From Undaria pinnatifida (taxonomy: Eukaryota; Sar; Phaeophyceae; Laminariales; Alariaceae), in the NCBI GenBank assembly GCA_012845835.1, contig JABAKD010000008.1:13701501-13765500 (forward strand): 64,000 bases of DNA, given 5' to 3'. The notes under the pieces were generated by a model. It saw nothing but the letters and a program-made list of their open reading frames with translations. It was not told the origin of the DNA and did no database searches. Positions 34,173 to 45,700 of this stretch are shown in pieces (position 1 is the stretch's first letter; each line of letters opens with the position of its first letter). The translations under genes were made by a program, and so were the position numbers.

Positions 34173-35429
34173 AAACTATTTCAAATGCGTCAGCTGTAAG
34201 TTCGACCAGTTGAGTGGTCGATATTCATCCGTGCAAGCTGCGCGATACTTCGGCCGCGCGTTTTCACAAAAAACTGTATTCCTCTTCGAGGATATAGGCC
34301 AATGACCCCCTTGAATGCTGTTCCTCAAAACCGGAGGAAATGTGTGAATTTGCCACTCACTCTTCTATTATTCCTTCACCCGCGGAAAAAAACGAAACTT
34401 ACGAAAAAAAAACGAAAAAAACGAAACCAAAATGAAACCAAAATGGAAAATGGAAGAAAAGAATGAAAAGAAAAAGGAAGACGAAGACGAAGAATAAGAA
34501 AAGAAAAGCACAAAACCCAACGGAAACAAAACGCTTCCCCGACGAGGCGTGTTAGCGACATAACAATTCGATTTTGACACCTACTTATTATTATAAGCTC
34601 TAGTCGCCGAGCAGGCGGGAGTGCTGACAGCACGTCGCGATGTACAAAATGCAAGGACCAGGGGGTGGGGGAGAGAACTTCGGAATTTCCTCCTGGGACC
34701 TTCTGGAGCCTTGAGTGGGCCGGTCGCGTGCACCAGCGCAGCAACAGCAGCCTCGCCACCACTAGCCATATCAGGTATACAGTAGCCGCCTCCCCCCCTC
34801 CCCCGAGCACGAGCGATGTGATTTTATTCCGGCAAACTGCTACCAGCGTTATCCACTATCGCAACCCTAACAACAGCAGCGGCAACACGCCTCATACATC
34901 GGCGCGCTGGTACCCCCCGCCTCGCCGACATCGACGTACCAGACACCCAAGAAACGAGAAGGCAGCCGCGGTCATGGATCGCTCTACAGCGCCAACTACA
35001 TCGCAACAGTCTAGCGGGAAAAACGTAATCTCACAGCGACTCTTCCTCCCTCTCAAGTGGGTCTGTAAAGATTAACGCGCGCCTTCAACGGCACAACAAG
35101 CAAATAAAGGCCTAGCGTAAGCTTTACCACAAAGGGGAAAAAACACAACACCCTTCCCCCCACCTCCCGGACTACCCCCCCCCCCCCCCCCCTCGCACCG
35201 ACGCACCCATTCTCCCACCTACCCACCCACTCGCCTACCCACCCACCCAACCCGCTTTCGCGGTTACGTTAGCCTGTCTATTATCATTCTTACACAGGGT
35301 GTGACGCCCTTACCCCACACAGCACTTCACTGCACCGCACCGCACTGAGTGCCTCATCCTCCTGTAGCCCCCTCCTCTCCTATCTCATGGCGTCCTCTAC
35401 CACCACCCCCCCTAAACGCGACACAAACA

Positions 35430-36727
35430 TTAATAAACGGGGCCCTTGCGCGGTCTGCCACGCTTTCGTTTTGAGCCGCTCCCCGCCCCTCTCCCCCCAC
35501 CCCCACCTCCTCTCCCCCTCCCCCTCCCACCCGCCCCCGCCCCTCCCGCCCCCACAACCTCTTCCATCCCCCAACCGTTAGACCTGGAAGCAGCTGTCAA
35601 CGCTTGCAAATATGCCCCACGCAACTGCTTCGCAAAAGCAACCGCAGCCTCAGCAACAATCGTATCCGGAGAGTTATAGGACAAGCAGTTAGCCACCACC
35701 AAAAGCAGATCATCCTGCAGCTCCGCTACAGACCTGTACCCGCGGCTCTCCGCGCGCGCCCGCATCGTCCCGAGGTCCATCGGCCGGAGTACCGCAGCGA
35801 TGTAACCGGGGGCGTCGCTCTCCAACACAGGTGCGGCAAACCAGCCTTCCTCGTCGACCGCCCCGAGCACGGCCAAGAGGTACTCCGCGACGGTGGCCAG
35901 GTTAGCCTCGATCGGCGGCGGGGGGGGCTGCCACCGCTCCCGCGCGATGCGCATCACCATCGCCAACGAGCCGTGCTTCTGCAACGCGTCGCCCTGGTAC
36001 TGCAGCATCTCCTCGATGGCCGTGCTCACGCCGCCCTCTTCTCTGCCCCTGCTTCCGCCCGCGCTACTACCACCTCCGCTACCGCTGCCTCCGCCGCCAC
36101 TGCCGCCCCCGCCGCTGCCCCCCACCCCGCCACTGCTACCGCCGCCGCCACCTTCGCGTCGAGGGTGAGCGTGTCCGTTCGCCTCTGCTTCCGCCCCAAA
36201 AGCGGCAGCGTACGCAGTGGCAGGGACGTCAGCAGAGCCATTCGCCATTCTGCCCTCGTCCGTAACACCGGCACCGAAGCTCGAGTGGTGGCCACCGCTC
36301 CCGCTCCCGCTCCCGCCACCGCCACCGCCGCCACCAAAGCCCATACCGTTTCCGATCCCATTTCCGATACCGTTACCGTTTCTACTGCCACTCCCATTCC
36401 CGAACCCGCCCCCACTACCGCTTCCGCTTCCATATGCGCTTCCGTAAGCACTTCCACCCCCGTCACTCCGAACCCCATTCAACCGACCCCTCCCCTCCCC
36501 CTCCTCTTCCTCCTCCTCTTCCTCCTCCTCTGCTTCCTCCTCTTCCTCTTCGTCTTCCTCCTGCCCCCCGTTTCTTCCATCGTACGAGTACCCGAACTTA
36601 TGTGTTGGCGATCGTCGGCGCTTCGACACCCTCGCCGGGCTGGCGCTCTCTCTTCGCCCGCCGGAGGAGATGCTCCCGCGGCCCCAACCCTGGTAGGTGT
36701 CGCGCGCAGGGCTCCCACCACGTGAGC
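35430..36727 (-). other. BRWD: BRWD exon 21: acidic and Gly-rich linker, bromodomain 2, AT-hook
   Basis: The 431-codon terminal exon begins at TGTTAG|GCTCACG in phase 1. It first codes for basic and acidic runs, then a very long Gly/Ser/Asn-rich stretch. Bromodomain 2 lies at visible residues about 2,459-2,561, with the ZA-loop landmark RPMDLGTMRARAESRGY and the acetyl-lysine-binding asparagine in VVANCLSYNSPDT. The end holds KRKRGRPRKGP, an AT-hook with the GRP core, just before TAA. The AT-hook suggests direct contact with the DNA minor groove. Coordinates are written high to low to show the minus-strand reading direction. Confidence 0.9.
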
Positions 36728-39700
36728 CTAACAACATCAACAACGACGACGACAAACAACAAAATAGGAGAGATACGTTCGTCAGGGACAACAACACGCG
36801 AGATCGATACTCGTTAGGGTTAACAAAAACGCGCGATCGATACTCGTTAGGTCCAATAAAAATGCGAGATCGATAATCGTTTGGGCCGACAAAACGCGAG
36901 AGATACTCGTCCGGGCCAAACAGAATGAGAGAAAATATTATATTGTTTAATTGGGGAGCGGCGGCGGTACACACACACGAGGAAAAAACAGGCGTCAACA
37001 TTTGCAGTAGCAGTAACTTCTTTTTTCAACACATCGAACACATGACGATACAGACTACACCATACAGATCACCTAGATCACCTATAATCCTATACCTCTC
37101 GATATGATATGTTGTGCAGGATCTATATAAAACAGATCAAACGATCTGTGTAGTACAGATCCAGCGCAGGAAACATGTGCTAGACCGTTCAGATCATACT
37201 CCTCCCACCAGGCACCATGAAACATGTGCTAGGTTATCATACGGCTCCCACCAGGCAACACTATCTATAGGCCATCCAGATCATATAGACCAGGGCCGTG
37301 TCTTCCTTTAACCCTCCCTATACTAACTTCAAGCAAACTTGTCCCCCCCAAAAGGGTTTCCAGTTGTAAAGGCGTTAAGACACTGTTAATATATAGATCA
37401 TACGCCTCCCACCAGGCACCAGGAAACATGTGCTAGGTAACACACATCATACGGCTCCCACCAGGCACCAGGAAACATGTGCTAGGTAACACACATCATA
37501 CGGCTCCCACCAGGCAACATGATCTGTAGGTCATCCAGATCATGTAGACCAGGGCCCTTTGGAGCCCCAAAATCCTTCCCCATACTAACTTTAAGTGACT
37601 TTGTCCCCCGAAAGGGTCTCCAGTTGTAAAGGCGTTTAGACACTATTAATATATAGATCATCCGGCTCCCAGCAGGCACCACGAAACATGTGCCAGATCA
37701 TTCAGATCACCCGTCTCTCATCCGGCAACATCATCTAAAGGCCATACAAATCATACCTGGTATAGAACAAGGGTTTGCCTTTAGAAAGAATCAGTGCCCG
37801 CAGTACCTCAAGCTGAACATGACTCGAGCACCTGCCATTACCTGAGTACCTCAAGCTGAAGTTAACTGAATACCTGAGTACCTCAAGCTGGACATGACTT
37901 AAGTACCTGCCAGCACCTGCCAGCACCTGCCAGCACGTGCCAGCACGCGCCACTACCTGGAGTGCTTGAAGCTGAACATGAATGAGTACCTGCCAGTACC
38001 TGCCAGTACCTGGAGTAAAAGTACTAATTACCTGCCGGTACCTGGAAAACTTTGAACTGAAAAGTGCTGAGTACCTGGTACCTGCCAGTACCTGCCAGTA
38101 CCTGGAGCATTAAAGACCCGAAAAGACTACTAGTAGTAGTAGCAGTAGTAGTATAGTAGTATAGTAGTAGTAGCAGTAGTAGTATAATAGTATAGTAGTA
38201 GCAGCAGTAGTAGCAGCAGTAGCAGTAGCAGTAGCAGCAGTAGTAGTAGCAGTAGCAGTAGCAGTAGTAGTAGTAGTAGTAGCTGTAGCAGTAGTAGTAG
38301 TACCAGTAGTAGCAGTAGTAGTAGTACCAGTAGTAGTAGTAGTAGTAGTGGTGGCACTTTTCGTTCGAAACGGTTTCTGAATGACGTGGCTCCTTAACCC
38401 ATTTTTGGCAATGCTTCTCGTCGTGTACCTAGGCCATGTGGATTTTTCATCCGCGATGAAGCAGGGTTATTTTTGTCCAAATCAGTTTTTTGGTTTAAGA
38501 AGGACGTGTCTTAACCTCCAAAATTGAGGAACCTCGGAGAAAAAGTGGTGCACCCCTATATCGTAGCACGTGTCAGTACTGGATGCTTTTGGTGCCCTGG
38601 TGACCTTTGCAGTGGTTTACGGCTTGGCCTAGCTTCGGCAGAATGTTCGACAGCGCACACTAACTTATCATTACATCTTAAATTCCGAGATATTTTGAAG
38701 GCGGTCGAGGCGGGTGAGGGTCTAGGTTTAAATTCAAGAAAATTCAGCCATTTTTCCGAAGCTGGGCAGGTCAAGGGTTATCCTCCTACAGCCCTCCGAG
38801 GTTTGCGTCGGGGACCTATGCTGGGGTAGTGGTAGCAAGGGCAGTCAAATAATAAACAGCAGTACGATGATATTTTCGCCATCGAAAGTTTTCGGGGGAT
38901 GAAACAGACAGTAATACCCCTAGTGATGAACGGCTGGACTGGCGATGTCGCGTCGCCACAAGAACGGGTCGGAAGGCGCGGTTGCAGCTGCCGTCGAAAC
39001 GGCCTCGTGCGGATTAGCTACAAAAATTGCCACACCGTCGTAATAAAATGTCTAGAATATAAATTTGCGAGCGTGAACCACGTTCCACAACGACGCGAGC
39101 CAAAAGCCACAGGCGCGGCGAGAACCACGAAAAACAAACCAAATCATCAATCACCACAACGCAACATACAACAAGCACAACACAACAGCAATACAATACA
39201 ACACAACACAACAGAACACTTAACACAATACACTACGAGGCAACACTGCACAACAGCTTTATGACACAATTCAAAAACATATACTTGGCACAAAAAAGAA
39301 AATCGAATGGCACTCGTAGCACAGCGCACACAACGAACCCCCAATCTCATGCCAACCTCGAAGCCAAGGCCGAAACAAGAAACCCTTACCCGGACTGCGT
39401 CCACGTCCTGTGCGCGCTCGTTTCCGTTGGCTCTGCCGGGTCTCCTCCTCGTCATCCTCCTCCTCCTCCTCTTCCTCTTCCTCTTCCTCCTCCTCTTCCT
39501 CCTCCTCCTCCTCCTCCTCCTCCTCCTCCTCCTCCTCCTCCTCGGCCTCCTCCTCCTCCTCCTCCTCCTCCTCCATTCCCTCCTCCTCCTCCTCTTCCTT
39601 CGGTTGCAGCCTGCTGGGAGAATTCCTCGCTCCCGAATTTTGCCGCGATCGCTGTCCTCTTTCTCCTCCAGCGGCGGCAGCGGCGGCGGCAAGACCGTTA

Positions 39701-42700
39701 ACGCCGGCCAAATAGCCGTTGTTACCGCTGTTACCTCTGCTGCCACTGCTACCGCTGTTACCGCCGGTACCTCTGCTACCGCTGTGTCCGCGGCCCCTGT
39801 TACCGCTGTTACTGCTGTTACCGCCCGTGTTACCGCTGTTACTGCCGCTGTTACCGCTGGCGCTGGCACCGTTACTGTTGTTACCGCTGGCGCCGGTACC
39901 GTTACCGCTGTTACCGCTGCTACCGCCAATACCGTCACCGTTACTACCGCCGCTACCACTGCTGCTGCCGCCGCCATCAGCAACACCACCACCAACAGCA
40001 CCATTAGCTCCGGCACTACCACCACCAGTACCAGAATCCGTCCCGCTGCCCGAAGAACGCTCCGAGACAGCTTTAATAGCCTGAACCAGCTGGTCCGAGA
40101 CAATCAAAGCGAGCTTCACGATGTCCGATCCCGGTCGGTTGTACTTGGTGCAGTTGGCGTAGACAAGGTTGCAGTCGAACTCGAGCGCGTCCACCGAGCA
40201 GTAGTAGTTCTGGGAGACCACGCAAATTTTTGGCGGTGGCAGCGGCAGCGGGGGGGGGGGGGGCGAAGGGGTTAGAGAGGCCGGGAGGGAAACGGGAGAT
40301 GGGGGTACTCATTTGCTGCTTGCGCATTAGTAATTTGACCATTGAGCACGCATCCCTTTCCAGACGGAGCATGGGGGGCTAGTAGTCGGACGATCTGAAA
40401 AAATCCGTGGGCGTTCCGACCTACTGTAAAATGAATACAACTGAGGGGGGGGTCCCATACTTCTGATTAAGCTTGGGATGTTTCGATCGAAATGCAACGG
40501 TTTCAAAGTGCGAGCGTCACCTGCATCATTGCGCGTCGTCACTCTCGCCCCGCCCATCACACGCGCACACCCCAAACCTAACCTACACCCACAAACGACT
40601 GCCAACTGCCGGCGTCGCCCGGCGCGCTCCCCGACCCCCCGCTTTCCCTCCTCTCGTACGGAAGCTCCCCATATTCTATGCCGACTCCAAACAATATCAC
40701 CCTGCCCATACACGCACGCGCTCAACAAGCCAACTCCTCTCCTGCCCCCCCTCCCCCAGCGTTCCCACGTATTCTTCAAAACCCACACCACAAACCTAGA
40801 CCCACCCCTTCCTGAATAGACGAAAGCCAACTCTCCCGCCAACTCCCCTATCGCCCTACTCTCTGCACAAAAACGCCTTACCTTCTCCAGTCGCCGCAGG
40901 ATGAGTCCCAGGTCCATTGGCACAGGAACCACAGTTTTGTAGTCTTCAACGTCCACTGGCACCGCGAAAGGTGCCGCCTCCGGAGATTCCACCAACTCCC
41001 TCAGTGCCAACGCCAAGCGGTCCCGCAACGGGCCGGGGATGCAAGAGCGAATGCTCTCGGCCTCGACTGGAGGTGGGTCTTCATCGATGGCCCAGGTCAC
41101 CTTTTACAAAAAAAGAAAAAATATAAAAGAAAGTGCAAGAAAAAAGTAGTAAGATGAAAAAAACGAGAAAAAAACAAGTAAAAAAAATAAGAAAATGCAA
41201 GAAAATGCGAGAAAAAAAAACAAAAATAAGAAAAAAATAAAAAAAACGAGAGATGCAAAAATGCAAAATAGGACCAACTGCCCAGAGCGCCTAGCAGCGT
41301 GGGTAAGCGCATTTCGACGCGAGTCGACCAGGGAAGAAAAGGCTGACCTCTTCTCGCGATAGAATGAAGGCGTTATTATACCGTAGCGGGGACGGGGGAG
41401 GAGGGCCCGCTATGCGACCCCAGATTTGAGTTACTACTGGAAGGGCGCGCGAGAGCAGTGCGAGGAAATAGATGGGATGAAGAAAAAAAAAAATGCAAGC
41501 ACACGCGCACATAACGGGGCAGTCAGTCAAAAGGGGTCAAGCCGCGGTCTCCGACTATGTCGGCTTTTTTGTCGCGTCAAGGCCATTTTCTGCCATCACA
41601 TACTAGTCTAAGTGTAGGGGGCGGTCAGTCAAGGGGTCAAACCGCGGTCACCTGCCATCGCGGCTTTTTTGTCCCGTCAAGGCCGCATATGGCCATGATA
41701 TGCAAGTCTCAGGGTAGGGAGGGCGGTCAGTCAACGGGTCAGACCGCGGTCTCCTACAATCCCAGTCTTTTTAGTCTCGTCAAAGTCTCCTCTGGCCACA
41801 ATATGCTAGTATTAGTGTAGAAGGCGGTCCGTCAACGGGTCAGACCGCGATCTCCTACAGTGTACAACCCCAGTTTTTTTTGTTCCGTTGAAGTCTCCTC
41901 TGGCCACAGTATACTAGTCTTAGTGTACGGGGCGGTCAGTCAAGCGGTCAAACCGCGGTCTCCTACCATCCCTGTCTTTTTGGTCGCGTCAAGGTCTCTT
42001 CTCGCCACGACATACCAGTCTTGGTGTTACGGGGCGGTCAGTCAAGCAGTCAAACCGCGGTCTCCTATATACCAGTATATAACGTATTGGACGCGTGCTA
42101 CGACATGGCTCCCCAATCGACCAACTACTCCAAACCGTCGGTCTATAGTGAGTCTATTACAAAAGAGAATAATTGTTAGCCAATTCTTATGCGGTAAGTC
42201 CTTCCACATAAAAATGACTTTCTCAGGGCAACGTATGGTCAGAAAACTTCAGCGGTACAAAAACATTAAACATTGTGACTTTTGTTTCTATCTTTTTATC
42301 TTGTTCTCATTTACGTTCTTCGGGCGAACTCAAAAATATATACCTGGCATATTTTGAAGAAAAAAATAGCGAGATATGTTTATTAATTCTCCGACAACAT
42401 AGTCCTCTTCTTGAAAGAATCTCCATACGAGTCATGGGATTGTCCCATTGCGTTGCATACCTTATCGGTATTTCTCAAAACTCGTTTTTTGGGCGAAGCA
42501 CAGTTCAGAGCTGCCAAAAATGAGGACCGTCAGAAAAAGTACGGTACACCCCTACCCCTACCCCGGAACGCCTCATTACGGTACACCCCTACTACTCATA
42601 CCCCTACTCCGGAACACCTCATTACGGTACACCCCTACCCCTACCCCAGCACGCCTCATTACTCACCGGTCTTGGCTCCCAAGGACCCAGCGAAGACGCA

Positions 42701-45700
42701 GTCCCATCCATATCCCACGTAATGCTCAGACAATCCCAGGGCGAATTCGGCCACGTCTCGCTCCCAGACTGTTCCCGCTCCAATCCAATCTTCGTGACAA
42801 CCCCATAAAACGGAGTAAGCACGCCGCCCGCCCCCCCCGCCCCTCCCCCCGCCCCTCCCCCTGCCCCCGCCCCCCCAGTCCCCTCCTCCGCCTCCTCCTT
42901 CCACTCCATCATCACCCTCTCCTGCAGCTTCCACGTGCGTCTTAGCGACAAGTCGTACCTCTTCTCCGGGACCAGAAAATCCGCCGCACCGGAGTCTCTC
43001 AAGCTCACCGAGAAAGTCGAGGCTGGCTCGCCCGGGCCAGCAGCCGGGCCGAACGAATCCGAGCAGAAAGCTAGGGGATACTCCCCGCGACCAGCTTGGA
43101 CCAGGTTCTGCCTTGTCGTCACGGAAGAGCTGACGCGAACGGGGAAGCCGAGCACGTCGAGAGTAACGTGGCAGACCACCGAATTGCACCCCGTGTCCTC
43201 GTGGTCGGTGGGAAACGCGTACGAGATTTCCTTCACCTGGGAAGCGATTTTCGGGGTGGGGGGGGGTGGGGGGCGGTTGGGGGCGTGGGGGGGGTACGGA
43301 AGGAAAGGGGATTGGAACAGGTAGAACAGAAGCGTTGGGAATTCGAAGGGAAGCCAAGGGAAGGAAAGGCAAAGGCAAAGAGGGGAGGCAAACTAAGACA
43401 AAACATGTAAAGGCTAACCCAAAGCAATGCAAGGCAAGGCAAGGCAAGGCAAGGCAAGGCAAGGCAAGGCAAGGCAAGGCAAGGCCGCACCTGACATCGC
43501 ACCACCGCAGGCCGGCCCTTGAAGAGCCTGTAAGGAGGTGCCTTGTTCTCGGGGTAGGTGCGCAGGTAAGCCGCGTGCCCCTGGGGCAAGTACATCACCA
43601 CCTCGCCCACCTGAATACATTAGAGGGGGGGAGGTGTATTCATGGGTGAGATTGAAAAAAAGCGCGTGATTTGGCCAAAGAGCGCGTGATTTGGCCAAGG
43701 AATCGCGACTTGACACAGCTCCGACAAAACCACTGATTAATTGCCCACACATTCGCCAGTGTAAAAATACCAGGATCAAACTTGAAAAAAGCTGTGCAAA
43801 CCGAAAGTCCTGGAAGCACAAACCCAACATTCAGCGATGTGGTCTTGACCCAGCTCCGGCAAAACTACTGATTAATTGTCCACACATTCGCCAGTGTAAA
43901 AATACCAGGATCAAACATGAAAAAAGCTGTGCAAACCAAAAGTCCTGGAAGCACAAACCCAACATTCAGCGATGTGGTCGCGTCCCTAAATCGACATGGA
44001 AATTTCTGCCATTCTTTTGGTGAGCTCTAGTGATAGCACTAAGGTACATGCTTGCACCCTGCATAATTTAATTGGCCAAGTACAGCAGCAGCGTGTCGCG
44101 GAATCACGAAGTTTTCCCAAGGAAAAGCAGATGCGGTTCCAGTCTCATCAGAAACGAGTGCCGATTTTTTTTCCATTTTGTGAGGGGTGCAACAGCGGTT
44201 GGTGCTAGGACAAGGCTTTGGTCATCTCGTTGCTCTTTCAGTTTGCTCAATTTAAGTTTTTGTCTTCGAAGGCACAGAGCTCCTTAACCCTTTCCCGGGA
44301 CAAATTTGCTTGAAGTTAGTATAGGGAGGGATTCGGGGGTTCTAAAGGGGTTAAGCCACCACCCTCAGGGGACAAATAAATAGCGCAAGCGCAACACCTT
44401 TACCGTACAGTAGCTTGCTTCCCCCGCACACCAAATTTCTTACTTCAGAAAAGGCGTACTCCACACAAACCTCGGTTTAATCGTCTCCGAATTTCTTATT
44501 TCCCTCCGAAAGCAGTGAAGGGACACCCTTATAAGAAACAGACACATTCACCCGGGCTGGGTTTCTATCACCTCGGAGGGGGGTGCGTTTTACACAAAGT
44601 TCGGTGTAACGGCTCCCGATTTTCGTTATTTTTCTAAATAATTCAACGCGAGTCGACGAGGGAAGAAAATGATGAATGATTCTCGCGAAAAAAATAAGGG
44701 CACGTGCCGTAGTGGGGAGGGGGGAGGAGGGCCCGCTATGTGACCCCGGATCTGAGTTACTACTGGGAGGGAGCGCGAGAGTAATGCGAGGGTAATATAC
44801 CGGTATGGGATGAAGAAACAAAATATACTTTTTGCTTCGTATATATATCAGCTTGCTTTTCTTTATTAATAGTACCCTGGTTCTCTTGATAGCCCCCCGA
44901 TTTTCGTGTTTTCCTGTACATCTCAGCCTGCCTTTCTCATTACCCTGTCTTTTATCATTCATAGGTGTCCGGTACTGTACCTGAGGCTACGGTACGGGTG
45001 TACCAAAAAAATCGGAGGCATGTCACCGGAGGAGCGCTCTATATCTCACCCAAACACCGACTTTTTTGGTGAAAAAAAAAATGAACGCGAAAAGCCCAAA
45101 AAAATCCCACGGCCCTACCCGTACGTATGCACCGAAAAAGTGTTTGCAAAAAAACACAACTGTTTATACCAGTCCCTATTCCCTAGATTGTACCGCCTCC
45201 TTAATCACTATAATCCTTCAAGATCATCCTGGCTCCTCGAGGCAGACTCTGAGGTGTTTCCTCATCGTTGACCCTCGAGCGTGCGGTTGCGCACATAACC
45301 CACCTCGGTGTGTCTCCATACTAACACTAACACTAACACCTCCACCAGAGAAAGAGAAAACCTGCGAAGGGACTACCGTCCCACACAAAGGGTGTTAATA
45401 TTACGCAGCTTCCAAAGCTGAGCATCCAAAACTCCACCGGTCGAAGTCACAGCTGACGTACTGGGAATACTCTGTCGAAAAGAGTTAATTGAACGCTATT
45501 TTTTATTGGGCAGGTGCTTAGTGTAGGAGCCCCGCCCCGCCAGCCATATATACATATGCATTCAGCCAAAACTTACTACCTTACTACCCCCTGCCAAGCG
45601 TCTTTGGCTCTTTCTTAACCCCTTTGGAGTCCCTCGAAACCCCTATACTATATCCAAGTAATTTGTCCCCAAAAAACGGGTTTCCAGTTGTCGAAGCGTT

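Larger units (their letters stand above)
28898..35429. other. Intergenic stretch between two convergent genes
   Basis: These 6.5 kb separate the 3' ends of the coiled-coil gene (+) and the BRWD-like gene (-). I see no gene. Purine- or pyrimidine-rich tracts (29,340-30,000 and 34,380-34,500) and several repeats explain the open frames. It contains two full family-1 MITEs, the second TA-flanked element, a 147-bp and a 68-bp tandem duplication and one minisatellite monomer. Terminators and poly(A) signals should be here but are not recognisable by eye. Confidence 0.6.

Noticed and set aside
35604-36725. Plus-strand 373-codon frame over the last BRWD exon
   Set aside because: The minus strand carries the bromodomain and AT-hook. 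The plus frame is Pro/Ala-rich shadow sequence.
39307-40275. Plus-strand 322-codon frame rich in Leu, Val and Thr
   Set aside because: It is the complement of the poly-Glu and Ser/Gly/Asn region of BRWD exon 20.
41515-42075. CRISPR-like array
   Set aside because: Units of about 105 bp have no short exact repeat with unique spacers, and the DNA is an intron of a eukaryotic gene.
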